Assembly (NCBI GenBank): GCA_000151295.1
Contig: GG745328.1
Span: forward strand, 736,503-800,502
DNA: 64,000 nt
Reading direction: 5' to 3'
DNA from: Allomyces macrogynus ATCC 38327
Lineage: Eukaryota; Blastocladiomycota; Blastocladiomycetes; Blastocladiales; Blastocladiaceae
Under the pieces are notes generated by a model, which did no database searches, was not told the DNA's origin, and worked only from the letters and a program-made list of their open reading frames with translations. Positions 47,655 to 59,144 of this stretch are shown here, in pieces (positions within the stretch are counted from its first letter, which is position 1; each line of letters starts with the position of its first letter). Made by a program: the position numbers and the translations under genes.

Positions 47655-50600
47655 CTAGTCGTCGTCCCACGCCGAGAAATTATTCGCCGGCTTCGACTGA
47701 ATCACGCGCGTATTGATCGGTGGCGGTCGACCTACATCAAAACGGCATCGCACACGCGTCAGTCACTCGGCCATCCTTGCTCATGGACTCCGTGACCAAC
47801 GTACTCTTGCGCTTCTCCGGCGTCGTCTCCGAATCCGATGCCAAATCCTGCATCAGCTCACCGACCGACGTATCCGCCACCTGCACCGGCACCGGCGCCG
47901 ACGTGATCGTCCTGGCGCGCGCGACCGGCGCGGCCGCCGGCGGTGGGGCCACCTCGCTCTCGTCGTCGTCGGCACTCACATCAAAGTGCTCGACGTTCTT
48001 GTCGCCAATCACCTCGCTCTCGTCCTCGTCGTCATGATGCACCGTCACGACCGGAACCGGTGCGTTCCTCGGCGCGGCTGCTGGCGGCGGTGCCGGCTCG
48101 CCCCACGACGGCCGCGCCACGCCGACCATACTCGCGTTACTCCCGGCCTTGCGCATCCCCGCCTCGGTCGGGGTCGCCGAGTGCGGCGCCTGCGGGCGGT
48201 ACGTGCTCGACGTGAGGGCGGCGGTCGGCGTCGGCACGTCGTCCGCGTCGCCATTGCTGCCCGCGCGGTTCCACTGCTTCTTCGCACCCGCCGCGGGCGC
48301 AGCCGCGCGCATCGCGTCGACCACCACCCCAGCCATATCAGGTTTCCGCAACGTCGACGCCGTAAACGACTGTTTGAGCGGGGACGACCGCGCGGGCCGA
48401 GACTTGGCATGTGCCGTCCCTCCTCCCATGCCCCACGACCCGCCCTTGCCCCCCACGCCCCCATTCCGCGTCCCGCCACCGCCGGCAGAGGTGCGCCACG
48501 ACGGCGGGGTTGCGGACGCTTGGCCCCACCCGCCACCACCATGTCGACTGAACCGCGACGTGCTCGACTTGGGCGGCTCGTTGTCGTCGGAATCCGAATC
48601 CGAGTCGTCGCTCGCCGCGTCCTTCCACTCGACGCGTCGCGGCGTTCCGGGGGAGCCCAGGTGCGAATTGATGCTGGGCGTGCGCCGCCCGCTGCCGTCG
48701 GGCGACTTAAGCACCGACCGCAGAATGAGTCGCGCGGGCGAGTTGGTCGCGAGCCGGCTCCGTGCGCGCGCCGCGGCCGCGGAACCTTGGAACCGCGCGG
48801 TGCCGCCATTGCCACCCCCGCCCCCGCCCCCTCCGTTCCCGACATTTGCAAACCTCCCGCCACGCGGGGGCACGAGGCGCGTGGGTTTCGGCTTGAACCT
48901 GAAATGCCGGTCGGTCACGGCATCGACATCATCGCAAATCAACTCGTACGCGAACCCGTACGATGGGTCCGCATGGACTTTCTCGTCCTTATCCCTCTCC
49001 AACCGCTCTACCAAAAAGTCCGTCGCCTGCTCATCCAACAACGCCTCACGCGTGATGCCAAGTTGGTGCATCGCGCGCTGCAGCTGCACCTTGATCGATT
49101 CGCGTTCCTTGACGACAGAGACGGCCGGGTGCGTAGCAATGGCGGCGCGGGCCCAGGGCGCGTAAGGGAGCGGCACGTGCTTGTGGGTGCGAAGGTGGCG
49201 CGAGATAATGGGCCAGTCGCAGTCGCCGTCGTAGGCGTCGGTCTGAGACGGGTCGAAGTGCGGGTTGACGTCGTCGAGGAACGAGGGTGGGCCGTCAGGG
49301 TCGTAAGAGGAGGGCGGTGGGAGTTGCAGTGCGGGTGGCGCGGGTTTCTTTTTCGGCTTTTTGGGCGTCTTGGGTTGGGGCGAATCTGCAGAGAGGGATA
49401 CGGCGGCGTGGTAAGTGCGCGATCCAGATGCGAGGGAGGAAAGTGCCCGTATCGAAGTCGTACCTTGCGCCAGCAACTCGCGACTTCCGTGCAAACTCGG
49501 CGGCATCACCGGAGCTGGTGCCGGCGGTGGCGGCTGCCAAACCGGCCCTTCGACGGGCGCCGGGACCTGGACGACCGGCGGCGGCACCGGCGGCGCCGTC
49601 ACGACGCTCGCCACACTCACTTGCCGGTCAAAAATCGCCTGCTGCAGACTCTCGAGCCTCTGCGCCGTCGTTTTCAGCTCGTTCGACACCTGCTGGTTCG
49701 CCTGGTCGCGGTTCATCATTTCCCTTAGCGCCTGAATCTCCTTGGCGACGGTCGCTTGCATCTCGGTCAACCCCTCCCTCTGCCGCGCCTCAATCTGCGC
49801 AACGACCGCGGCCATATCCACTGCCGGCGGTACCGGCTCCGCCTCCGCGACGGGTTGAATGACCTCGTCCCTTTCATCCTCGAGTGGCACGAGACTCGAC
49901 GCACGCACTTTCGGTAGGTGCAATTGCTTTTCCTCGATACTCCGTTGCAGCTCGGCCAACTTCTCGCGCTCCTGCGCGATCAGCGCGCGCTCGGCCTCGA
50001 GCTCGTCGTGCACCTGGGCGCGCCACGCGTCCCAGTCGCGGTTATGGGCTTCCTCGAGCTCGGCCTGCTTGGCGGCTAATTCGCGGTGCAGCCGGTCCTC
50101 CATGTCGGCCTGTAGCTGCGCCTCGGTCGCGTGCAGCTTTTGGCCAAAGTCCTCGATCGTGCGCGTAAGCCGGTCGATCAGATCGGCCTGGGCGGATGCA
50201 GATGGGTCGACGTCGGGTTCGGCGGGGGCAGGGGGTGCGGGCGGTGCGGGTAGGGGTGGTGAGGTGAGGTGCCGCTCATCGTCAAGGTAGTGCGGCAGGT
50301 CGGCGTGGCGTCGGCGTAGGTGACCGTCGAGGTACCCGAGCGAGTTGAAGACTTTCGGGCAGTACCTGCACCGCTGCGAATTGCGAGAGCAAGGGAGGGT
50401 AAGCATCGTGTGGGCGGTATAGGTCGGCGGGAGTGGGTGGAGAGGCGTACGTGGAACTCGACGGCGATCGGGGACGTGACGCGGCCAGCACCGCGATCGG
50501 CAACGACGGTGCCGTTGCCAGCGGCGGCCGTGTGGAACCCGGGCGTCTTGGTCATGATCTGGTACGCAAAGATGGTTTTCTTGAGCGACTTGGTCTCCTT

Positions 50601-51348
50601 TTTGAGCGCGTAGATTTCGAGCAGCTAACGAACGGAACGAGCTGGTGAGTGTGCGGGTCGGGAGGGACGGTAAGGGGACGGGTCGGTTCGGACCTGTTTC
50701 TCGTTCTGCTGTTGCAAGTGGTCGACCTCGGCCGCGAACTCGGTGGCCTGTCGTCGCGCGCCCTGGTCGGAAGAGTGCAAAACGTCCTGGAGTCGAAATG
50801 GCCGGACGTCAGCCAGAGTCACGGTGTCGCCGACGCTTGGGAGCGGTGCAAGCGGCACACCTGGCAATGCAAAAGGTACTCGATGACGAGCTGTGCGAGC
50901 TGGAAGAGCTTGACAAAGTTGGGGTCTGTGTAGCGCAAGTCTGGCAGTTGCCCAACAGCAATGAGCACGTAATACAGGACATTTCAGCCAGAACGGAGTC
51001 GGCTGCGCACCCTCCGACTCGATATCGCAGTAGGCTACATTGTCCATGACCTCTTGCAGCGCGCCTAGGTCAATCTACGCGACCAGAGCTCGGTGAGCGC
51101 GCACGTTCATCACCGTCTCCAAAGTCAACGAGCGCTTGGAATACCTCGCGCTGGACACGCGCCACGTCGACGGCGCCGATTAGCCGCCAATTGATGCGGT
51201 CGCGGCGGCGGCGGAAATGGAACCCATGGTATCGGTCGTCGGCTTCGGGATCCTTGTCGGGATGCATGTACTCGCCGCGCGAGCGTGCAGTGGTCGTGCC
51301 GAGGCGGCCCGCGGGTGGACGTGGACCGGCGTGCGTGGTCATGGGCAT
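47655..51348 (-). CDS. DZIP1/Iguana-like ciliary zinc-finger protein
   Basis: Eight exons (51348-51114, 51064-51011, 50925-50861, 50786-50694, 50624-50481, 50373-49464, 49385-47805, 47731-47655) sum exactly to 1052 codons plus stop, with every phase matched. The N-terminal DZIP1 domain is assembled across introns: FHFRRRRDRINWRLIGAVDV, MDNVAYCDIESEDPNFVKLF, QLAQLVIEYLLHCQ. One C2H2 finger follows at about residue 199 (CRYCPKVFNSLGYLDGHLRRRH, shown here in part: CxxC at the start and HLRRRH at the end). A long coiled coil comes next (ERALIAQEREKLAELQ...), then a proline-rich and disordered C-terminus ending FSAWDDD. DZIP1 proteins act at the ciliary base in transition-zone assembly and, in animals, Hedgehog signalling. 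Presence implies flagellated zoospores. Confidence 0.88.
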
Positions 51349-51814
51349 TCTTGGGGCTGGCCGGGTCCGGCCGGCTGTTGTCGCAATCAAGGGTGTTGTT
51401 GAAGTCGATGCGGGCGGCCCAAAGCGGGGGGCGTCGCAGGGCCGGGCGAATCGACCGGTTGGCCGGGTCCAAGAGAGAATAGGTATCGATATTGCAGAAG
51501 GTTGGCGGGTACCCGCGGCGGGGGCAGCGTGCGTGGCCGTTGAAGCAGCGACGGGGCGACTTGGCCGAAGACGGGAGGAGCGTCTCGCACCGTCTCTCGA
51601 CTGGTTTGATGGCTGTGGCAGGCCGCCACGTGAGATTGCCACAGCGAACCGATTCGCCGCGGTTGCATGAGATTCGCCCTTGTCACGCCAGACCACATCA
51701 TCTACCTTCCCCACCCGATCCACGGCAGCCTGCGCGCCGCCATCCGTCGGTGCAGCTGCCGTTTCTCTCCAAGCACCGCCATTTCCCATCCATTCCCGCC
51801 GCCCTCAGCCCGCC
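51349..51814. other. Divergent promoter region of DZIP1-like and thioredoxin-fold genes
   Basis: The DZIP1-like frame stays open upstream to about 51789 without a better ATG, so a longer N-terminus is possible. Otherwise nothing recognised. Confidence 0.45.
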
Positions 51815-52891
51815 ATGTACTTCGACAACGACTACGTGCGCGTGCTGACTGTGCACGCGCACGCGCAGCTGTTGCGCCTGATCACCGAGCACCAGTCGAC
51901 CAAGCACATTGTTGTCCACCTGTCGTGCACGACTTGCGGCGCCTGCCGCGCGCTCGAGGCCGACATTGCCGCTCTATCGCTCAAGTACCCGGTCAACGCC
52001 GTGTTTCTGCGCGCGAATGTCGCTATTCTGGGCGAGACGGCCGCGTGGGCCGGATTGCCGAAAGATGGAGACTTGAGCGACGTCCGCGCGCCGATGGTGC
52101 GCGTGTTCCCGAGCCATGGGGACGCGGCGGCCATCGAGTTTGAGGGCACGCACGGCGACACCGATGGGGCCGACTTGGCGGCTGACGATATTGAGCAGGT
52201 CCTGCTGGACCTCGGCGCTATCTCGTACTTGGACACGGTCCGGACTCGCCTACGGCCGACGCCAAGAGGTAATTTGGGTTTCCCATCCATGCTCATCACG
52301 GCGCCCCCCGTCTCCGACATATAGCACCTGCACGCCTTCCCACCATCGCGCGCCACCGCTACCACTGCGGCCAACGTCGAGGGCACCGATATCGACGCCG
52401 AAACCGACTTCCACCACCACCACTCCCTCGCCGACACCGCGCCCGCCGCCGTCTCGGAACTCGCGCTCGCAACTCCTCCCGCGCCCGCATCCCCTGAACC
52501 GTCGACAATGGACCTGCACGCAACCGCCTCCGACGCCTCTCCACCACCCTATATCGACCAGCAACCGATCGACATTGACGCGCTCATGTCGATCGGGGCC
52601 ACGGGCACGGTCCCGCCGGCGACCCCGTCGCCGGTCGTCTGTGCGCGACCCGTCTCGACAGACGTGGCCGATTTGCTCGAGTATGTGGATAAGCTCGAGC
52701 GGATTCGCAAGGCGACGCTCGAGGACGAGAGTGAGAACGAGGGGAAGGCGGGAGTGTCGCCGGCGCGGCGCGCACCGCTTGCGGCAGCAGCCACTGGGGC
52801 AAAGGGTGCGGTTGCGGCGGCGGCGGTGGCCGTGACGGCGGCGCTCGTGTGGACGCAGATGCGTGCGGCGAGTGTCGTGGCGATTCCGTGA
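51815..52891 (+). CDS. Thioredoxin-fold protein with predicted C-terminal membrane anchor
   Basis: Exons 51815-52237 and 52325-52891 (87-bp intron with donor GTCCGG, phase 0) give 329 residues. A stronger-looking GTAATT donor at 52269 is out of phase with the second exon. The N-terminal 140 residues resemble thioredoxin: HIVVHLSCTTCGACRALEAD, with the active-site CxxC (CGAC in place of CGPC) and a third cysteine three residues earlier, then PVNAVFLRANVAIL. Exon 2 is acidic and Ser/Pro-rich with a short helix (TDVADLLEYVDKLERIRKAT). It ends in an Ala-rich hydrophobic segment (GAVAAAAVAVTAALVW) suited to tail anchoring. A tail-anchored redox or redox-like adaptor is inferred. Confidence 0.7.
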
Positions 52892-53486
52892 GTTTTCTTC
52901 GCTCATGTGTGCGGATGGGGCAGATCGACGCGCGCGTCCTCGACGAGTCTGCGCGGCACATGCTTGATTGATTGGTTGGGTTTGGTGTAGTTGGAGGACG
53001 TTTGAAGTTTTCTCTCGCTCCTTTGGTTTCTTCACTACGTATTCCTCTTTTGGCAAAATCCGTTTTCTTCTTTCCTCCCACGCGTTTTTCGTTTCGGTTC
53101 CTTGGTCGGGTTCGGTTGGTTGCACTCTCGGTTGGTGCAATGTGATTGATGCTTTTTCTCTTTGTTGCAGTGCACGAACACGGCTTCTCGCCCTCAAAAT
53201 GAAACCCAGTGAAATGTGTAATGACATACTTACAAACGGGCGAATCGAAATATGTACAAGAACGGCGGCGGCAAGAAGCGCGCATCGCCAAATGAAAATG
53301 GCGCGAGCAAATGGGATCGCACCACAAGGTGGAGAACGGAACCAAAGAGAACCGAACGCAATAATGAAATGAACACTTGCCCAGATCCATCCATCCACCG
53401 TGGAGGAAACGGGCAGGCGAAAAATGATTGGTGGACGTGCCACGGTCGCGCCCTCACCTGATCGCGTCCGTGATGCGCGAGCTGTC
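52892..53486. other. Tail-to-tail intergenic spacer
   Basis: Lower GC, T-rich on the plus strand, probably the 3' UTRs of both neighbours. No gene. Confidence 0.5.
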
Positions 53487-55794
53487 TCACGACGACCCGG
53501 CCGCCGCAGCGACTCGCTGTAGCTGCTGCTGTTGCCGGAACCGCGCCTCGAGCAGGGCGACGTCCGGCACGCCAATTTCGGGCGGCTAACAGTAGCACAA
53601 CAATGTCAGTCGCAGTCGCTGGCGCACACCAGAGGCCAGCATCACAACGTACCGAGTTGGGGGGTGTCGGCATGACCACGTCCCTTGCAGGCGCCGTCAA
53701 ATCCATCCCCTCGGCCGCGGGCGCGGTGGGCACCGCGATCGGCGCAGACACCGACATCGACGAAGACGCGAGTGTCGAGCTCGCCGTGGTCTTGCAGTTG
53801 TAAAACCCGCACTTCTCCGACCACTATCGGCACCGCCGCACCGTCAGTCCACATCCCATTCCTCCTTTCCCGAACCCCCACACCCACCAACGTACCGGAC
53901 TCGCACATTGCCAGCAAAAAGCCATCCCGCAAAACAGGCAATCCACGCGATTACACCCCTCGTCCCGTACGATCCACACCCGGCACTGCGGGCACGGCTT
54001 CGAATGCTTGACCGTCCACTGCAACGTCTCTCCTACCCCCTGGGCGACCGCGTGTTCCCCCAACCCGGCGGCCCGCGGATTCGCGCCGCCCGCGAGCACC
54101 TGCACCTGCAGCGCGCGATACTCGCTACACTGCAGCCCGACATGGTGTGCGCTCTCGCCACAGTGCCAGCAGAGCGCGGCACCGCACGCACATGCACCGC
54201 GCGGGAACGACGCCAAGTGGCGGAACTGCATGGCGCGCCAGGATTCGCCGCGCGGTTCGAGTCGGAGAAGGAGGAGGGAGATGGAAGAGGCGAGGGAACG
54301 GGCTTGTGCGGCGTATCGACGACGACGCTTGCGTTGCCGTGCAGCGTCAACACGCGGTGGGGCGTGGATGACGGGGGTGATTGGCGGGGCACCGCGTGAG
54401 CGCTGTGAACTTGGTTTCGACGCGCTGTGTTTGGTCGGGGTTACGGACGCCGAGCGCGACCGGTCGCGCGATGCAGAGGTGGGGTAGACGGCGCGCGAGA
54501 CACGGCGCGTCGGGGTGGTGGTTGCGGTGCTCGAGGTGCTGCGCGTTCGTGCGACGGGCTGCTCTGCGGGCGGGTTGGTATGTGCGTTCTGCTCGGTCGC
54601 AACGGGAGCAGCTGGCGCGTGCTTGGTGGCCCCGGCCGTGGGCTTGCCGTCAAAGCACGCGTCAATCAACGCCGTCAATTCCGGGACCAGGTAGGCGTGC
54701 AACCGCGCGATCGACGATGACGCAGTGGGCTTGCCTGTGCTCGATCTGGCTGACGGCGCGGGCGGTAAGGTCACCCTCGGCATCGTGACGATCGCGGTGG
54801 TCGCGCGCGCACGTTCTGAGAGCAATGCGTCCATATCGTCGCCGCTCTCGTCGGACGACCCATCCCCCGAATCTGACTCGGTGCCGGACATGTCATCGTC
54901 GTCGCCGCTGCCGCCCCACGGCACGCCTGCCACAGCCAAGAGCGCTGCGAGCGTCGACGGGATCGGCGTCGGTGCGGATGGCGGATTCGGCGCTTGCACC
55001 GGCACCGCGGAACTCGCTCCCGCGCCGCCATCGCGGTTCGTCAAATGCACGTGTCGGAAGAACAGCTCCATCGCGGCATCCACATCGTCCGGCACCTTGG
55101 TCCATTTTGCAGCACTCGTGGCGTCGGTCTTGATTGCCAAATCCACGAGCTGCCTGACTTCGGAGCGAATCTGCTGCGCGACGGCCCACCCGGCATCGGA
55201 CCGCGGGTGCGGGAGCGGCGTGTCTCGGATAAGAGGCACGTCGATCCCGCATTCGCCGCAGGTACGGAAGACCGACCGGTGCGGGGCGTTGTACTTGTCG
55301 TAGAGGTCGATGAGCCGTTGCGGGGCAAACTGGTAGGTGGAGTAGGTTGCGGTTAGCACGAGGAGGAGGGTGGGGAGGAAAGGGGAAGGAAGGGAACGCG
55401 GACCCTGGTCCAATCGGCGCGCGCGAGGTGGTCCTGGCAGACGGGGCACTTGATGGGGGAGACGCCGATGCCCCACGAGTTGTTGACGACTTCCTCGATG
55501 TACCTATTGTTATCGCAAGACTAGTTAGCATCCATTTTCGGCCCTCGATCCGGCATCTGCATCCAGTCGCAACAACGTACCGCTCAAAGCACGGCCGACA
55601 AAACTGGTCGCGGCAGTTGGGCAGCCACAAGTCGAGCTGGCTGTCAAAACAGCTGTTGCATCCAGGCGAGTTGTTCAAAATGAAGGCAAAGTGAGTACTT
55701 TTCCCTTGGAGCTGCACTCGTTCACCGCATGAACGCGGAGTACATACATCGAGCACTGGCGCGCCAACGCCGCGAGTTCTGTGGGCAGCGACAT
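53487..55794 (-). CDS. RBR-type E3 ubiquitin ligase with an interrupted IBR
   Basis: Six exons (55794-55748, 55697-55581, 55503-55404, 55329-53896, 53823-53653, 53585-53487) give 655 residues with all phases consistent. RING1 is CNSCFDSQLDLWLPNCRDQF with CRPC and KCPVCQ; the position usually held by His appears to be Asp (CRDQFC). The first half of the IBR is FRTCGECGIDVPL at about residue 112. Its second half, ACACGAALCWHCGESAH and LQC, lies near residue 468, after roughly 350 Ser/Thr/Ala/Pro-rich residues. RING2 is KPCPQCRVWIVRDEGCNRVD with CLFCGMAFCWQC; the Cys in EGC is the expected thioester-forming residue. After it comes KCGFYNCKTT. The protein should transfer ubiquitin from an E2 through a Cys intermediate. 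The start is the only ATG near; the frame is open further upstream. Confidence 0.85.
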
Positions 55795-57428
55795 GGCCGA
55801 TGCGGCGGCACGACGTGCAATCAGCGGATTCCCCACGCGGCCGAGCGTCCAAAACAAGTTTCTTCGGCGCTGCGGCGCAGGCGCTTCGGCGGTGGGCTCT
55901 TGCGCTGGTGGAGCGGTCACAAATCGGCCGAACGAGCGCGGAAACGTTGCAGCGGGGACGAGTCGGCGTGGGGTGGGCGGTGGCGGGCTCGACGGACGGC
56001 GCGGTGCGGGGGTAGAAGGTGGTGATGGCGACCTGGTGCGGAACCGAAGCTGGCGCTTGAACTTAGCGAGGAACGCGGCGAGGCACGAAGGTGGAGTGGG
56101 TGGAGAGGTCGGATCCGCGTCTATGGGAGAGATGGCGGCGGCGGGGGGCAGCGTGGCGGCTGTTGGCAACGCCCGCGAGAGCGGCCACGACGCGGCGGCA
56201 GAGGGGCGCCGGCGGCGTGTCCGTGTCCGACGTGCGTGGGCGTGCTGGCTGGATAAGGTGCCCGCGATGGCGCGTGGCAGATGGGCGCCGTGCAGCAAGT
56301 CCCTTGCTTGGGCCTCGATTGGGCTCGTCGCGGTCGCCAGACTGGCGGTGACGAGCTTGCGCGTCGCCGTCGTCCGCCGTGCAGCGTCGTTGGTGCAGTC
56401 AGTCGGGCGCGGCCGCCCTCCGGCGCGTCGCTGGGTGCAGGTGCGCTGGCGGGACCAACGCGTGATTCGCGGTCACGTGTCCCGTCGACAGGTCTGGCAG
56501 CTAGTTTTACCGCAGCCCCGGTCGGGCCCGCGTGTCTGCCAGCCGGAAAATTGGCCGAGGACTGCCTGCCGTGTGCGCCACTTGCTTTTTTCCGACCCCT
56601 GGTTTCGCCGAGGCGAAACGTGGTGCACGGTGAGCGATGAAACCCCCACCCCAGACGAAACGCGAACGCCTCGAACCATGGTGATCATCCCTCGACCCTG
56701 ACGCTGATCCAAAGAGATCCTGCGCGTCCCGCGTGGGTCATCATGCTTCACGCTGGGATCCGCGCAGATCACCGTGCCCACTGCGGGGTGAGAGGCAGCA
56801 GAGGCCAGTCGGACGCCAGTGCACCAGCGTGTTGTCAGCTTGCACTGACACACGCCTGCAAAGAGGCTCACGGTGGAGAAGCTCGAGCCCAGCAACGCAA
56901 CGCTCATGCTGGACTGGCGACGGTCGCGAAACGAGCAGTGCTCAAATTTAGCGTCACGAACCCTTTGGGCCAGCCACGACGGGGCCGGTGCCGGCGCACT
57001 CCTCTCAGAGATTGGACTGGCTGCAGGGCGAACGATGAAGGCCAGAATCTAGCCCCAACAAAAGAAGTGGATACGCTGCACAATCCCAAATCCGTTTCCT
57101 GTCGCGTCGCCAAAGTGCCAACAAGACAGACCCACGCGTGCCCGCTTGCAAATCCGCGATTGGACCTGTCGTCTGTCGAAGATGCTCACCGCCACGCATC
57201 ATCTCACAGGGACTCACAGGACCACCCGATCCGCTCGCACTGTTCGACTCTCTCTCCAATCCCCAAAAACGCGTGCGATCACCAACTAGCGCAGATCCAT
57301 ACGTCCACGCACGACCTTCTCTCGCCACTCTCGCGCTCCTCGCCCGGCTACAAAAGCGCGCACCTCCCCGCGGCCTCTTGCGCTCCCATGATCAACCCTC
57401 CACGACCCAACCAGCGACAGCAAGCACC
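55795..57428. other. Divergent upstream region of RBR ligase and THI4
   Basis: 55795-56298 is open in the RBR frame and Pro/Arg-rich but has no ATG. It may be 5' UTR or an unrecognised N-terminal exon. The THI4 promoter has an ACAAAAG element near 57351. I looked for a TPP-riboswitch core and saw none. Confidence 0.45.
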
Positions 57429-58570
57429 ATGACCATCACCTCGGCCGCTGACCTTCCCTACGAGACGGCCAAGTTTGCCCCGATCCGCGAGTCGGACGTG
57501 TCGCGCGAAATGACCAAGCGCTACATGACCTCGCTGCTCGACGGCGCCGACACCGACGTTGTCATCATTGGCGCTGGCCCTGCTGGTACGACGTGCGCTC
57601 TTCGTTCTCGGGCTCGGCGTCGGCTCATGTGGGTGTTGCTCGACGCGAACGGTGATCGTCGCGGACGCGTGCACATGAGATCCTCGTTTTCTCGCTTCTC
57701 GTTTGCTCTCTTCTTGTTTGCTCGCTTCTTCGTTTGCCGTGATCGCGCGCACACGCGAGCGTTGTTGCCCCACGCATTGCATGCCAACGCCCGAATGCCC
57801 CAACCCTGAGTAAATGACACGTTGCCGCTGACCACTGGCCACCTCCACGCTCGCCAAAAATAGGCCTCATGTGCGCGTACGAGCTCTCCAAGGACCCGTC
57901 CATCAAGGTCTCCGTGATCGAGGCCTCGGTCGCGCCCGGCGGCGGTGCCTGGCTCGGTGGCCAGCTGATGACGCCCATGGTCGTGCGCAAGCCCGCGCAC
58001 CTGGTCCTCGACGAGCTTGCAATCCCGTACGACGACTGCGGCAACTACGTTGTCGTGGCGCACGCGGCGCTCTTCACGTCGACGCTGATCGCGACCATCA
58101 TCAAGAATGGTGTCAAGCTCTTCAACGCGACCGCCGTCGAAGACTTTATTGTCAAGAACGGCGTCGTCTGCGGTGTCGCCACGAACTGGGCGCTCGTGAC
58201 CAAGGCGCACGGCACGCAGAACTGCATGGACCCGCAGACGGTCCTGGCCAAGGTGATTGTTTCGTCGTGCGGGCACGACGGGCCCCATGGCGCGACGGGG
58301 ATCAAGCGTCTGCACCAGCTCGGTATGGTCAAGTCGGTGCCGGGCATGAAGGCGCTGCACATGGAGGCCGCCGAGGACGCGATTGTCGCCAACACCCAGG
58401 AAATCGTCCCGGGCATGATCATCACAGGCATGGAAGTGTCCGAAGCGTGCGGTACGAACCGTATGGGCGCGTGTTTCAGTGCAATGATCGTCTCGGGTCG
58501 CAAGGCGGGTTGGCTGGCGCGCCAAAAGGTGCTTGCTACGCGCAAGGCTGAAGCCGGGTCGACTGCCTGA
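57429..58570 (+). CDS. THI4: Thiamine thiazole synthase (THI4)
   Basis: Exons 57429-57585 and 57864-58570 give 287 residues; the 278-bp intron splits the Gly codon of the dinucleotide-binding motif, restoring [20 protein letters not shown]. Other landmarks are [19 protein letters not shown], the sacrificial cysteine in [35 protein letters not shown], and the C-terminal [20 protein letters not shown]. The SSC cysteine is the residue that donates sulphur in the single-turnover (suicide) eukaryotic enzymes, which make the thiazole of thiamine from NAD, glycine and the protein's own sulphur. The length is somewhat short of the yeast protein because of a brief N-terminus. The intron is three times longer than most others here. 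Confidence 0.97.
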
Positions 58571-59144
58571 GTTGGGTTGGTGTGACGCGATTGTACAGAG
58601 TGTTTGTCGTGCTGACCGACGCGTGCGTGGTAGCGCGCGTGTGCATTCGCGGTGCGGGTGGAGGGCGGAACGCCGCCCACGAGTGTCTTGAAAATGTATT
58701 TCATTCTTGTGGATCAGCGCATGCAGTGAGTGGAGTGACTAGCGACGGCCGCAGGTGAAGGAAGATGCTTGAGCCACCAGGCAGTTCCCCGTGAGTATGA
58801 ATGCATGATTTGGACAGCTGCCACAACCCATCTATGGCACGTGCGACCAAAGCCCTGCGGAGGCCCACTACGAGACGCGTTTGAAACAACCAAGTGCGTC
58901 ACCATCACCACTCCTGACTTGCCTGACGCTCCCCAACGCTGCGAAATCACGAACAACACCACCAACCTACGCGACGCTGCGAGACACTGCGCCTGTCCCT
59001 GCCCGCACGCATCTCGTGGCCATCCCTACCATGAACCTGCACTCACTACCTACAATCAGTTAGTGACAGGCTGTACAACGTGCATGTGTTCTGCAACTTG
59101 TGACTCACACCAGGTGTGCCTAGGACTATGATACAATCGACCAC
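58571..59144. other. THI4 3' flank passing into a lower-GC block
   Basis: Composition changes at about 58.7 kb. No gene is recognised before 59145. Confidence 0.5.

Noticed and set aside
57586..57863. TPP riboswitch in the THI4 intron
   Set aside because: A CTGAG followed by a GCCGCTGACC-like stretch occurs, but the conserved core expected downstream (GATCTGGAT...GCGTAGGGA type) is not there.
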